Made by a program: the position numbers and the translations under genes
Origin: Nageia nagi
Lineage: Eukaryota > Pinophyta
Assembly: GCA_050084985.1 (NCBI GenBank)
Contig: JBITNC010000001.1
Location: forward strand, 151,342,001-151,406,000
Reading direction: 5' to 3'
DNA length: 64,000 nt
The notes under the pieces: model-generated
Database searches by the model: none
Seen by the model: the letters and a program-made list of their open reading frames with translations, nothing else
Told to the model about the DNA's origin: nothing
Part shown: positions 1 through 11,716 of the stretch, piece after piece
Position numbering within the stretch: position 1 is the stretch's first letter
How the letters are laid out: each line of letters opens with the position of its first letter

Positions 1-1379
1 GTAACCCACATATTTGCTAGAGAATCTTTGAGGAAGCTTCCATTTGCATTAGTACAACTAAGCCATACAATCATAGCTACAAATGGGTCTTTTAAAACAA
101 CCATGCACCAGCCTCAAAGGCTCATATCTACATTATTGCACCCTCCTCGACCTCCCATCACTCTCCTTTCTAGCCTCACATTCTCTTTCTCACTCCATTA
201 CCTTTATTTGTTGATCCTTGTTAGATTGAAGTTACTTACATATTTTCTTTTGTTCCTTTATAATAAGTTTCTTTCCTATAAGATTGTAATGTTTCTTTAG
301 TGTAAATGTTTTTATTTCACATAACTTTCATTTCTATCTTCAAAATAAGTTTCTTTTTCAATCTTCGAATAGAGTTATTTTTGTACAATTTTATTTGCTT
401 TCTAGGATTAAGAGTCCTCTTAGTTTTAATACGAATATGGTCAATTTCTTAGATATTTGCACATACAATGCTAGGCCTTTGTAAAGAACATGACCTTATA
501 TTGAAACATTAAATTATGTATCTAAATCCAATCATTTTTGGAATTTTTGTTGAGAAAGATGTTAAGATGCACTAAGGGTACTAATCCAAGTCATAATCTT
601 ATGGATATCTAAACCTAGAGATAATAAAGGATGATTCATTTCTTGAAAAATTTGCTAGTGGGATAAGGGATCAAGGTAATAAGGTGAAGTGAGGGAAGAA
701 TCAATTATCCAAAAAATTATCTTTGAACAATAAATACCTATTACAATTTGACTTATTCTTTCACAAATAACAACTTAACAAAATCTTGTAGTACCATAAT
801 CTATTATTAGATAAAGGCTAATTGAATAAGATTTTGTTGCCTCAAGATTTGTTCCAATGCAAGATACACCTAAGAAAAATAAAATGGTCCAAGCTTCATC
901 TAATACTCTTTTGACTATTTCAAAAATACAAAAGGTAGAAATTGAGACTCTTCTAGACTAGAGTGAGGAAGTCTCTATTAATATGTAAGGGAATAAGTTC
1001 TTGAGTTAAAAGAATGATAGTAAGATATTAAACAAATCTTTGAAGGAGAATAAAAAATTATTGTATCCACATTAGTTCCTATCATCAAATTAGGACTCAA
1101 CACTATAGGAAATAATCATCTATGTTTGAGTATTAAATAATATGACATCATTCCCATCTTGAGTTGAAATGTTGATTCAAACATTTTACCCCACAAAATT
1201 CTATTTCTTGATTTACTTATTGGTGGACACCATGGGCTTATAATATGAATTGATATCACTATGAGTAAGAGAAATTGAAAACATTCTTATTTCTAGTTAG
1301 ACTATATGTGAAGAATACTTTGATTATAAATATATCACCCTCCATTTTGACTAATTTTAAATGGGTAAATTTAGCATAT
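1..1379. other. AT-rich stretch, no gene recognised
   Basis: No convincing coding sequence is seen. A 90-codon frame at 28-300 has a low-complexity Ser/Leu/Phe composition and no motif I recognise, so it is not called. Around 850-1000 there are short Lys/Glu-rich frames with stops. They could be the decayed N-terminal part of the gypsy gag that becomes recognisable after 1380, but this cannot be shown by eye. Confidence 0.5.
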
Positions 1380-2050
1380 CTAAATATCATTTTGTTCAAA
1401 TTCAATGTTATTTGTTGAACCTATGATTACACATGGGATGATTTAAAATTGAAAGTATTCCCTACTACTTTGAAGGATGAAGCACTTTGTTGGTTCATTG
1501 AACTCAATGAGAATTCTATTATTTTATGGGAATAAATGAATTCAAGTTACTTCAAAAGTATTAGGACTATTATCGAGTGTATGATATTCAATATGAGATA
1601 TTTTGAAAGTTATAGAAATAAGAAGAGCTAATGAAAGACTACTAAAAGAGATTCTTGTTCAGTCTCTAATGAAGCAAGGTAAGACTAGACAATGCCTTGT
1701 TAAAAAATATATTTTTGAGATGCCTTTGATAAGATTGTGGAGTCCATCAATCTAATGGTGGTGGAGACATCTTGAAGATTTGTTTTGACCAAATCTTTGA
1801 AATGTGTATAAACTACTGATGTATAAAGTCCTATGTGCATTCATATAAACTTTTGGATAAAATATTTAGTCATTATAAAGTATAAAATCAACAACTTGAT
1901 GTAAGAATTGAAGATTGATATAATAAATATGCTAATAATAAAATTAGATACTCTCAAGGCCAAATTTGTAAATAATGAAATATTGGCTATCTGTTAACTT
2001 ACATGTGGATCTTTTTTTGACTAAAATAGTAAATTGGTATTAATAAAAAA
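1380..2050 (+). pseudogene. Ty3-gypsy gag remnant
   Basis: The plus-strand frame at about 1430-1540 reads like the core of a plant gypsy capsid domain (retrotransposon gag): a LKLKVFPTTLKDEALCWF-type block followed by an NSI..W segment. At about 1915-2010 a later block (LDTL.AKFVNNEILAIC then a Cys-Gly pair) resembles the linker before the CX2C-type knuckle of the same proteins. Frames are broken by several stops and shifts, so this is a dead copy. The next recognisable gypsy piece, the end of gag and the protease region, starts at about 4086. The roughly 2 kb between them is unrecognised and may be a later insertion. Confidence 0.55.
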
Positions 2051-4085
2051 TTAGTAGTTTTGAAAATGTCTCCAATAATATTTTACAACAAAAAATATAG
2101 CTTTAATTACAATACACATAATAAGGAGAACGAAGCAATGCTTAAGATTATTAGCATAAAACACCTCCATGATACAATATTTCACCAATCCAAACAAAAT
2201 ATTGGCTTAAATATAATTCAAAGAAGAATTTAAAATATAGCACAAGTTAAATCATCACAACAGTAAAATTATTCCATAATTGCTTTAAAAGCATCCCCAA
2301 AATTGGTTAAGAGATCATTAAACTATAAGTCAAAATCATTGAAGAAGGACTCCATTAAGTATGACATCCTGCAAGATTGCCCTCCAACATCCTTGATGTT
2401 GTATGAATGATGATTCTTATTTAAATTTTGAAGCTTTAGATCCATGCTCTATCAATATCATTCATGTAGAGCTCTTCAACACTCTCTTTTCTAGTTAATG
2501 ACTACAACCATCTAGTCTAGTTGGTGTCATTACTTCAGATGTAGATTGTTGAAAAAGGACAACTCCATTAATTTTGACATTCCATGCCCTCCAACATCCC
2601 ATGTTTTTTGAAATATGGTTCCTATTTTTATTTCCAAATCCAAGTTCTAAGATCCACCAATACTAGTTCTACATATCTGGTCCACCAAATCCTATTACTT
2701 CAAATATGAAATAATGAATTAGGAAATCCATTTAAGCCCATCACCTCATACCCTCCAACATCCCATATTGTTTGAAATATCAATCCTTTTAATTATCTCA
2801 AATCTAATAACTCCATGATATGTCTTTCCAAATATATAAGGTCTTAAGGATGCAATGAGTATATTGAAGTAGTTGTGAGACTTCAAATCATCTGCAATAT
2901 ATTTTAAGAGAGGACCTATGTTGAATAAAGATTTCAAGGTAGGGTCATTTTTGGAGCACTGCCATCAAAATTTTGTGAATGATTATGATCTTCTAGTAAA
3001 ACCTAAAGGTTTGATATTAGTTAGATTAAAATAGAATCGATAAATATGAATGAGGGATGTGTAGGTGATGATAACAAAGAACCTAATGGGACTCAAGGAA
3101 ACAAAATAATTTGCAATATTTTTGAAGAGAGGGATTCTATTGAATGAAGATCTAAAGGTAGGGTCTTTTTTTGGAGCACCACCATTAGAAGCTTATGAAT
3201 GATCATGAGTTCTAAGGGAAACCTAATGATCTCAATGTTGGCTGGACCTAAATAGAGCCACATGCATGAATAAGTGTTATGTAGGTGATGAAAATGAACA
3301 CCCTATTGCACCTCAAAGAAATGACATATTTTTAAATGGTACATCCTAGATGTAGATATAAACATGCACTACATGAATATTTTTCAGACAAGATAGTCAT
3401 TTACAGTATTCATGAATTGAGAAATATCTTTAAAGGCACCAAATATTTTTGAAAATTAAACTGTCTATCAAAGACCATAGGAATCCAATCGCATAAGATA
3501 TATCCCCTTGTGGTTTTTTCCATATAATCAAATAAATAATTCTTGTAATTTCTCATAGAATTAGAATAATAGAGGGTGTACTCCACCACATAATTGATCA
3601 CAAAAAATCCCTAACTGGCATCAACAACCTCCAACTTGGCCATAATAGATATCAAATTGATAATAACCCATGAATTTATCTCAAAAAAGAACATTTTCCA
3701 AATAATTCACCTTAATGGAGAAATCAAGTATCTAATCTCACAACATTATTCCCATAATCTTTAATCCTCCTAATAACCTCATACAAAAATAACCACCAAA
3801 ATAACCTTTGTTATCAACCCAAACCACACATAACCCTAATATTAAACAAGACCATACAATTTATATAAATAAAATAAAAAAATCCATCTTTCTATCCCAT
3901 TAATCTAATAGACTATAATGCACTTCAACTTAGATTAGGAAAGGTGATTTATAACTTACTTCCACAAGTCATTGTCAAATATAAAGAAGAGGAACGCTAT
4001 TCTTATTCTAAAACAAACATGTAGAGGATCAATTTTCACCACCAAAAGAGATAACTAAAATAAGTGAGGGCTTATCTAACAAACC
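2051..4085. other. Unrecognised AT-rich sequence with degenerate repeats
   Basis: No gene is supported; the small minus-strand frames here lack motifs. The stretch contains a module beginning CCCTCCAACATCC near 2380, 2588 and 2751, and a roughly 218-bp direct repeat listed separately. It lies between two recognisable gypsy fragments, so it may be an insertion into that element or a rapidly evolving spacer. Confidence 0.45.
2884..3319. repeat. Degenerate 218-220 bp direct repeat, two copies
   Basis: Copy one (about 2884-3101) and copy two (about 3102-3319) share in order a TGCAATAT.TTT.AAGAGAGG block, an AAGGTAGGGTC..TTTTTGGAGCAC block, a TTATGAATGAT.ATGA block and a GTAGGTGATGA block. Spacing between matching blocks is 218-220 bp. 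Identity is clearly below that of the 8.3-kb segmental copies, so this is an old tandem duplication. Confidence 0.6.
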
Positions 4086-5460
4086 AAGGAAATTCAAATT
4101 AATTTTGATTTCTTAGATGAGCTAAAAAATGTTACCATCAAAATTACATCTTATCAAAGCCATCAAATATATTCCAATATATGCCAAAACCATTAGGGAA
4201 CTTTGCATCAAGAAACCTTATCAAAAAGGAAAGACTCTAATTTGGTCTACATAGTGGGTCAAGTTTTTGACCTTATGTTTTGTAAATTGCTAACAAGAAA
4301 GTATTGGTGTTGGAATGTATAATGCTTATTGTAAAGGTTTTTATTAAATCTTCTATGTAAGTTCACTAATACTTAAGGGTATCATTTGATAACTTAAGTA
4401 TTTAAGTGAATATGATAATGTAACTTGTCCTACACTCCATGTCATGAGCATGCCACTTGAGAAAGAAGATGTGCATGTCATGCTTTTGTACATTGGATAA
4501 AAGGGTGATCCAAAGAGGGGTTTTGGCCTATAAATAGAAGGCTCCCTCTTTGTGATCATACACTAGTTTGTGGAGTAAAGTTATGCTATAGGATAGTGGT
4601 TAGGATGAGAGTTGTATTTGTGATTGAAGTAAATATCTAGTTAGTGGATGTACTCTTAGTTGGAGGAACCACTTGCATCTTGTGTTGTGAGATTGCTTTG
4701 TGTTAGATGTAATTGTGAGCTTTTATGCGATCTTGGTTGTTTAAGAATTATCTTGCTAGTGTTAGTTCCTTCAATTGGGACCCTAGCCATCCATTTTTCA
4801 ATATCCATATTGATAATCATTTAATACAAAATGCCTTGATAGAATTCCTTAATAGATTTTGGGGAAGACATAAATGTAATGACCAAGATTATAATGGATG
4901 AATTGAATCTTTTCAATATGTGTAGCAAACCCATAATAGTCTAGATGGTTGATAGATCAATAGTAAAATTTGGAGGTGTATTAAAAGATATTTTAGTAAA
5001 TGTAGACTTGTGGTAATATCTCATATACTGTATGATCCTCTAACCAAAATCTTCCATAGGAGGATACCCATTAAGTCTAGGAAGGTAATGGTTGGTTACA
5101 ACTGATGCCTATATTGGGTGCATAATGGAAAACATGACCATTTCATATAGTCTACATATAAAATAATGATCTTTATTCCCATTTTTCAAGCCACCATAGG
5201 TCCATATCCATGAGTCATTGACTTAGATTATGAGGTGTTAATATAAAATTTTTCTACAATCTTTTTACTTGATGGAGATTATGGGATCCTTCTACAACCA
5301 ACTTTACTTTCCTTTGAAAGAAGAGAAAACATAGGAAGGATAATTGATGAGCTTGATTTTGATTATATTGTTAAAATATTATCATGAGACTTGATAAAAT
5401 TTTATCAAATTCTTACCCATGATTATATAATCAATGAACTTCTTTAGGATACTCTAGATT
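4086..5460 (+). pseudogene. Ty3-gypsy gag-end/protease remnant, copy A
   Basis: Before the solo LTR, frames read AIKYIPIYAKTIRELCIKKP, like the conserved segment of plant gypsy polyproteins just upstream of the protease. After the solo LTR, DPSHPFFNIHIDNHLIQNAL continues into the retropepsin-like region. A later frame at about 4955-5170 reads LKDILVNVD..W, then GGYPLSLGR and TTDAYIGC, matching the order of motifs in the gypsy protease domain. The catalytic D-[ST]-G triad cannot be identified; the expected place is occupied by unrelated residues. Many stops and frameshifts are present. The fragment crosses the left edge of the duplicated block at 4174, so copy B starts inside it. Confidence 0.6.
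4308..4773 (+). mobile_element. Copia-type solo LTR (466 bp), copy A
   Basis: The sequence begins TGTTGGAATG and ends CCTTCA, has a TATA box (TATAAATAGA, 4529-4538), and is clearly homologous to the 3' LTR of element C1 at 33514. It is flanked on both sides by ATTGG (4303-4307 and 4774-4778), a 5-bp target-site duplication. Neither a primer binding site nor a polypurine tract borders it. It sits inside a gypsy remnant whose similarity to gypsy proteins resumes directly on the other side. This fits a full element reduced to one LTR by LTR-LTR recombination. Confidence 0.88.
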
Positions 5461-5725
5461 AGAAACCTAACAAAAAACCAATGAACAAATTGAAGTTCAA
5501 CTAGGTAAAATACTAAATATCAATGGATGGTTTTAACCTAGTCAAGGAAAAAAACTTATTGATATACTAAAATATACAAAGATGTATTTTCATGCAACTA
5601 CATAAACATGCATGGTATCAAATTTTATTTGATATTTTGGATTTGAGTGAACTTGGATTCTTAGTTGATCAAGTTATTAGATAAATTAATTGAGGTAAAA
5701 ATTCATTTATTGTTTCGTGAATCTA

Positions 5726-6800
5726 ATGGCCAACTTCAATAACTCATTAGCCATTTTGAATTTTAGTGGGCAAGTTTATGATTATTGGAGCATAAAGATG
5801 AAAATATTGCTAATAGGTAGAGATTTTTGGTAAGTAGTGGATAATGGTTATGAAAACCACTTGATTGGAGCACATTACAAGGAGCTAAAAGGAAAATAAA
5901 ATAAGTAAGGAAGAATAATTAATTAGCCCTCTACCATATTCAATTTGCTCTTAAATATTTTTGTTTCCATGCATTGTTGTTGCCACATTGCTTGGAAGTC
6001 TCTTTAAGAGGCTTACCAAGGAAGCGGCCATGTGAGAATGGTCAAGGGGCAAACCCTTAAGAAAGAGTTTGAAATAAAGAAAATATATTAATATCCAGTG
6101 GTGACTAAAATTGACTAATGAGACTAGAGTGTTCAAGAGTGCTAAGATAATAAGGCCCCAAAAATGTCCACTCTAAAGATATAATAAAATAACTAAAACC
6201 CAACTAAAGAAATAGAAAAAGCGTATCAACCCCCCCTCCCCCCCGCAAAAAAAAATGTGTAGAACGATCAAGGGGGACCATCCCAAGCCTCTGTTTAATA
6301 CTTTATGTATTAAAGAGACTACATATGTGAGTAATTTTTGTGTTACAGTGGAGGAGGACATGGTGAACAAAATGGCCACCTTTAGAGAGACCTTAAAAAT
6401 AGAGGTAGTTGTCAATAATATTTTGAGATATCTTACCCCTAGATGGAATAACACTTAATAATTATTGAGGAGGGTAAATATTTGTCTACACTTGATTTTG
6501 ATTATCTAGTTGGTACTCTTATGTCACATGAGGAAAGACTAAGAGCAACCTTAAAAGAAAATAATAAAAATGCTTTCACTTTAAAATTTGTAAGAATGAT
6601 GAAGATAGTCCAAGCAGAAGTGGACAAACACATTGAAAAGGAAGAAATATAAATTCTATAAGAGGTAGAGGAGAAAGAGGATGAGCAATTGCTCTTACCA
6701 AAAGAGGATTGGATGGGATGATTAAAGAAGATTTGAATACTACAATTGCTATAGAATGGGGTATATTGCATGAGAGTGTAGAATGAAGACCAAAAATGAA
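5726..6800 (+). pseudogene. Ty1-copia gag remnant, copy A
   Basis: A start at 5726 opens onto a block with YDYWSIKMKILL, typical of the N-terminus of plant copia gag. Then come a KSL.EAYQGS..V..VKGQTLKKEFE block at about 5990-6080 and a UBN2-like block at 6330-6560 (NNILRYLTPRW, LSTLDFDYLVGTLMSHEERL). An Arg-Gly stretch at about 6660 precedes a wrecked CCHC knuckle at 6738-6785, where the first Cys and the His read Tyr and an Arg codon reads TGA. A weak PBS-like TGGTATCAAA lies at about 5618. No integrase or RT follows; the hAT remnant begins within about 100 bp. This gag is distinct from those of C1 and C2. Confidence 0.7.
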
Positions 6801-6899
6801 GATAGAAAAGTACCCTATACAAAAATTGTGAAATTATAAAAGGGTGATCCATGTCCAATACTAATCCCAAAAGGTGAAAATATCTAAGACCTTACAATA

Positions 6900-8373
6900 A
6901 TATGCATAATTTGGATGTGCAAAATTGCCTTCTGATTTGATATATCTACCATATTATAATTTGATTTGAGCATGATCCTCTCAATCCATATAACATCTAT
7001 CAACATAACTTTTCCATCCTTGAGACACCTCATCATCTATCCATGGTTTTTTATGGAATCATCTTGGGTTAAATAAAAAGCCAATAGAATGAAGAGGATT
7101 ATGCAACATCCTCCATCTCTTTTCACTATAAGACCACACCAAATTATTTGTCTCTTCATCAAATAAAGTTGCTTCTTGCTTCAAAATATATTCAAGTCTC
7201 TCTTTCATTTGATTAAGACTCTCAAAAACATTTCTCATACAAGATTTGTCATTATCAAAAAGATGTAGGACTTCAAAAATAGGTGAACAAAGTGTCACAA
7301 AATAGTGTTGATTTAGTAGAAATGATAAGATTAAGGATCTCATCATATGCAGCAGAATTAGTGCTTGGATGACTCCTCCACCTGTTCCATTCAATCGATA
7401 TCACCATGTCTCTAAATGATTGCTTCACTTTCAAGATGCAATCAATCATAATAAATTGAGAAGCAAACCTTGTCTCTACACATTTTAATAATTGTAGAGA
7501 AGCATATTTTCTATATATTACTTGGGACATAAAATAGTTAATAAATTATTGAATTTTCCTGGCATTAACAACTACTCCACTAATACAAGGAAGCCCTGCA
7601 TGTAAATCTTTAAGAAATAAATTCATACAATGCACAACATAAGGTGTCCAAAAAATGCAAAGATTTTCATCTTCAATCATAAGGTGAATAATATTTTTGC
7701 TTCCCACATGTTCAATGGTATCTTGAAATAAACCCATTAAATATGCAACATCTTTCACATGACCTAAAGTGTCATGTGATTTGAGAAACATGACCCTTAT
7801 GAGATGCCTATTTTTAATATTAGTCCATCCATCTAAAATAATTGAAACTCCTGTGGCAGACCAACTCTTTTTTATATCTTGTAACCTAACTTTAATTAGT
7901 TCCCTTTCTTCATTCAAGATGATTGTGTGAAGTTTCTCATAGCAAGGATGCACATGCCCTTTTGGAGCATTATTGATAATTCTCATAGCATCTTTCCATA
8001 ATGGATACTTAGCAATGTTAAATGACATTCCACATCCAAAAAATAATTGTCTAATAGAAGCATCTACATTTTTTCTATTTGTAACATCAAACATCCTTCC
8101 TATCTCAGAGGAACCAACTCTAAAAGACATCTCTCTATCACCTCTAACCACTAGCTCTTGAGTTGGATTAGGTTTCACTGATTCCACATTCATGTGGTCT
8201 TTGACTAAAGATTCTCTCTCTTCTATAAGAATATTTTTACAAACTACAATGTGTTTCTTCTTGATAGTGCCAAGCAAATGATATTTAAGATGTGCAATAG
8301 AGCTACTTTTTTCTATAAGGGCAAACTCATGATTTGCTACCTGAACTACTATAATTACCTCCTGTGTAGCCAC
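6900..8373 (-). pseudogene. hAT-superfamily transposase pseudogene, copy A
   Basis: Reading from 8373 down, the product starts with a degenerate BED-finger-like block (AHLKYHLLGT...C). A DUF659-type domain follows: QLFFGCGMSFNIAKYPLWKD, then GVSIILDGWTNIKN, DTIEHVGSKN and IFWTPYVVHCMNLFLKDL. The central region follows at 7530-7059 (LLKCVETRFASQFIM, LKQEATLFDEETNN). Reading continues weakly to about 6900. One in-frame TAA lies at about 7543-7545, and a frame change in the 7273-7394 overlap joins the last two parts. The C-terminal dimerisation block of active hAT transposases is not seen, nor are terminal inverted repeats or an 8-bp target duplication. It is a dead transposon-derived gene. Confidence 0.82.
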
Positions 8374-8457
8374 TAGTCACTGTACATGTACTCCATAATC
8401 TTTTCTCAAAAGCTCTTTTTTTTCAAGTTATATTATGAAGAATTTGAAGGAAGCTTT

Positions 8458-8617
8458 AACTATGATTGTGATTATGATTTGGGAGGGTTTGAAGAAGATG
8501 CCATTTGTTATCTTCAAATCTATAAAAATAAATTTTTAACTATGATTGTGATTATGATGTGAGAGGTTTGAAGAAGATGCTATTTATTATCTTCAAATTT
8601 ATAAAAATAGATTTAGT
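8458..8617. repeat. 80-bp tandem dimer, copy A
   Basis: Two adjacent units start AACTATGATTGTGATTATGA at 8458 and 8538. The same dimer is at 20152-20311 in segment B, so the tandem duplication predates the segmental one. Confidence 0.85.
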
Positions 8618-9999
8618 TTCAAATTGTTAAGGTTAAATGCAATACTACAATCATTTTCAAAAAAAAAAATACTTATAAAAAAATTAAATAATTATTATTT
8701 TTATTGATTAAAGCAATCAATGACATAAAAAAAAATAATCAATCTATAATTTTTTATATTTAACAAAAGATATCAATAACATTAAAATTATAAGCCTGAT
8801 TTAATAAATTTACCAAACCAATATAAAAAACTTCTAATATAAAACATAAATCTAAGAACTAATTCCACATGTTTTAAGATTTAGTAGTGCATGAATCCTA
8901 AAAATTAATATTATATGTAAACTATCTACAATATAATACGAATATAAAATATCTAAAAAATCATTATTAAATATTTTTTATTCTTTAATACCAATCCTTT
9001 TATTTGTAAAGCAAACACCCTTAAATAAACATTAGCTATTAGTATCTAAAAGACTGTAGAAGACTTACTAGAAAATGTGAAGTGAAACGTAGTATTTTAC
9101 TGTAATGGAAAGACTTTTTTTTTTGGATGAAGTAAACCCTTTGTTTTTTTATTATTCCTCCCTTTATTCACTGGGTTTAGGATGGCATAGAGACACAGTC
9201 TCTCATGGTGGTACAGACAATGGGCGGAGGGACAGGGTGAGCTTAGTGCACAGGCTCCGGCCATTCACCCAACAACTGCAAGCAATTTTTCTTGGTGGTA
9301 GCTTTTATTCAGCAGATCAATATATAGACCAATACACATTCAAATTTTGAATACAAATTTATGGGAGCCAACAAAAATAAGGAATAAAATTATAATTAGT
9401 GTTCATAAGTAAATCAACAAAACATACATATGATAATAAAAATAAAATATTATAAAATATTTTTTAATAAATTACAATTTATTAAGAAATTCATGAAGTT
9501 TAAATGTATTGTTTTTAATGCTACTAATAAATTATTGATTGAAAACTTTTCATTACATTATATGTATATTCCATTTTGAAGATTAGTAGAATCAATTTTG
9601 AAAGGAAAATATTTCTTTCTTAGTATTTTTATATATTTATATAAAAAAAAATTATACTACCTTTCAACTGTTCATTAGAAGTATACATTTTATATAAAAT
9701 TTTAAAACACTTTTTATGGGGAAGAAATAAATTTAATTTCATTATTTTTTAAGATTATTTTTGTATAATAATTTAAATATTTCATTACTAATATTGTTAA
9801 CATTTTATCATTTAGAAACTAAAAGATATGTATTTATTTTCCACTTGAAAAGCTTTCAATACAAATTGTAATAACCAAACTAAAGTTGTAATGCATTTAA
9901 TCCCCTACTAAAATTGAGAATAAGGCACTCTTTTAATAATGAGATAAGACTTCCCAGTTCCCCCCTAAAATGGATCAAGTGGCCCCTCTCCCTATCCCT
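8618..9999. other. AT-rich spacer with a short GC-rich patch
   Basis: No gene is recognised. The stretch is mostly A/T with homopolymers. A more GC-rich patch at about 9170-9290 holds the palindromic AGAGACACAGTCTCT and a short frame on each strand, none with known motifs and none with consistent length between copies A and B. A 22-bp string at 9032-9053 also occurs at 14890-14911, at the edge of element C3. Confidence 0.5.
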
Positions 10000-10690
10000 A
10001 AAGATGATAATCTTTTCCTTTCTTGTTGGAGTAAAGTTGAGGCTATTATTGTTCTTATTCTAAAAAATTTGAGCGAGACTGCCACGTATGGTTCCTTCGA
10101 GAAAGGTGTGATTCAGTCTAGTATCAAGGCAATTTTCTCTATGTTCCTATACATTTAGGTCCGTGCAACATTTCCATAATATCATTATGATTAGGCTTGG
10201 AATTTAAAAATAATTCTACCTGTCAATTAATTTCTTTTTGATGTTTTTAATTTTCAAATACCTATCAATTTACATTTCGTCTAGTTTAATAATCCTTCAA
10301 AAAATTATTATTATTCAATCATCTTTCATTGGTCCAAAGATGACAACCTTTTCCTTTCCTACCGAAGTAAAGTTGAGGTTGTTGTTGTTCCTATTCCAAA
10401 AAATTCAGGATGAATCCATATGACATGAGAGTGTCATTTATGATTCCTTCGAGAAGGGTGTGATCCGATTTAGTATCAAGGTGATTTTTTCTCTATTCCC
10501 ATACATCCGAGTAACATTTCCACAATATTCTTACAATCAGGATTGGAATTTCAAAAAAATCCTACTTATTAATTAATTTCTTTTTAACTTTTTTATTTTC
10601 AAATACCTATCAATTTACATTTTATGTAATTTAATAACCCTTCAATAAATTATTATTATTTAATTATCTTTCATTATTCCATAGGTTGAA
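10000..10690. repeat. 336-bp tandem dimer, copy A
   Basis: Two units start at about 10000 and 10336, both opening with an AAAGATGA.AA.CTTTTCCTTTC block. They share an ordered series including AAAGTTGAGG, TTCCTTCGAGAA.GGTGTGAT, TAGTATCAAGG and ATTTTCAAATACCTATCAATT. Segment B has the same dimer with the same 336-bp spacing (21733 and 22069). I do not recognise the unit; it could be satellite-like or a duplicated miniature element. Confidence 0.75.
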
Positions 10691-10844
10691 TAATTGTTTT
10701 CTCATTCAATGGTTGTATACAAATGGTCTAGTAGGGGCCCGCCGAACCAATTGCTAACCTCCAAAATAAATGACGAATACAATTTGGTAGTTGAAAAAAT
10801 AAAAGTAAATGATGCAACAATGTCAGATGGATTGAAAGAGGTTC

Positions 10845-10849
<5 letters not shown>

Positions 10850-10931
<82 letters not shown>
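10850..10931. repeat. (TA)n microsatellite, about 41 repeats
   Basis: This is an uninterrupted TA run of about 82 bp. The orthologous spot in segment B (about 22586-22606) has only a short interrupted AT stretch, so the array expanded in A or collapsed in B after duplication. Long frames across it on both strands are artefacts of the repeat. Confidence 0.97.
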
Positions 10932-10935
<4 letters not shown>

Positions 10936-11716
10936 AGATGTTGAACATCAAATATACGTTTTAGAATTTTTGAAGGCATCATGTTTGACATTTTAAAATT
11001 TTAAAAATATTTTGTTATCATAAAAAATATTTAAAAATCCAAAAAATGTTTAAATAAACATCAAATTCTAGTGCTGGTTATGATCAATCAATGGGAATTC
11101 ACTAGATCCATCAATCAACCTTGCATCATGCTCTGCCTATCCCATATCGAATTCGAGGGAGTCATCTGTTTCAAATATCATTTTATAATGATATGCTAAA
11201 TGTAAAATATTTAAATTAGTGTTTACACCTAACATTTAGCAGCAACCAATATCTATGACAATCTTCAAAACCTTGAATAGAAACCTCATTCCACCTACTC
11301 AAAATAACTTTGCATCATGATCAACTGAGAAATTAATTCATGGATACTGATTTCTTTATTACAATTAATTACATACCATTACAAGTTGATCAAGGGCCAT
11401 GATCCATTCTTGTACATGATGAGCTTGAATCACCCTAATTAAACTTAAAATCAACCATAGATATTTTAATGAAAGGCTCTTATTTTGTAAAGGTGTAATA
11501 ATTAAATTCATTTATTTTTTAATAATTATTGTGGAAGTTGTAAGATGAGTATAAAAAAAGTAGTTTCATCTAGTCATTAGATATAGTGTTAGATAGTACA
11601 ATTTAGGTGATATTAGTCCTAGCCAAAGAAATAATTTGAAATGGACGTGAGATATTTTTTCAGTATAGACCATAGATCTATTGTATGCTATGGAGAGGGA
11701 TGGTCGTGTAGTTTAC
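10932..11716. other. AT-rich spacer, nothing recognised
   Basis: No coding signal is seen on either strand. The importin-beta-like similarity downstream begins at about 11717 and could not be traced further left. Confidence 0.5.

Noticed and set aside
28-300. 90-codon plus-strand frame at the window start
   Set aside because: Low-complexity composition, no motif, no neighbouring gene structure.
9105-9350. 81-codon frame, and a 75-codon minus frame at 20733-20960
   Set aside because: Each is present in only one of two near-identical copies, so small indels create or destroy them; not conserved coding sequence.
10694-10996. Frames of 87-100 codons on both strands
   Set aside because: They exist only because a TA microsatellite encodes Tyr-Ile repeats without stops; the orthologous site in segment B lacks them.
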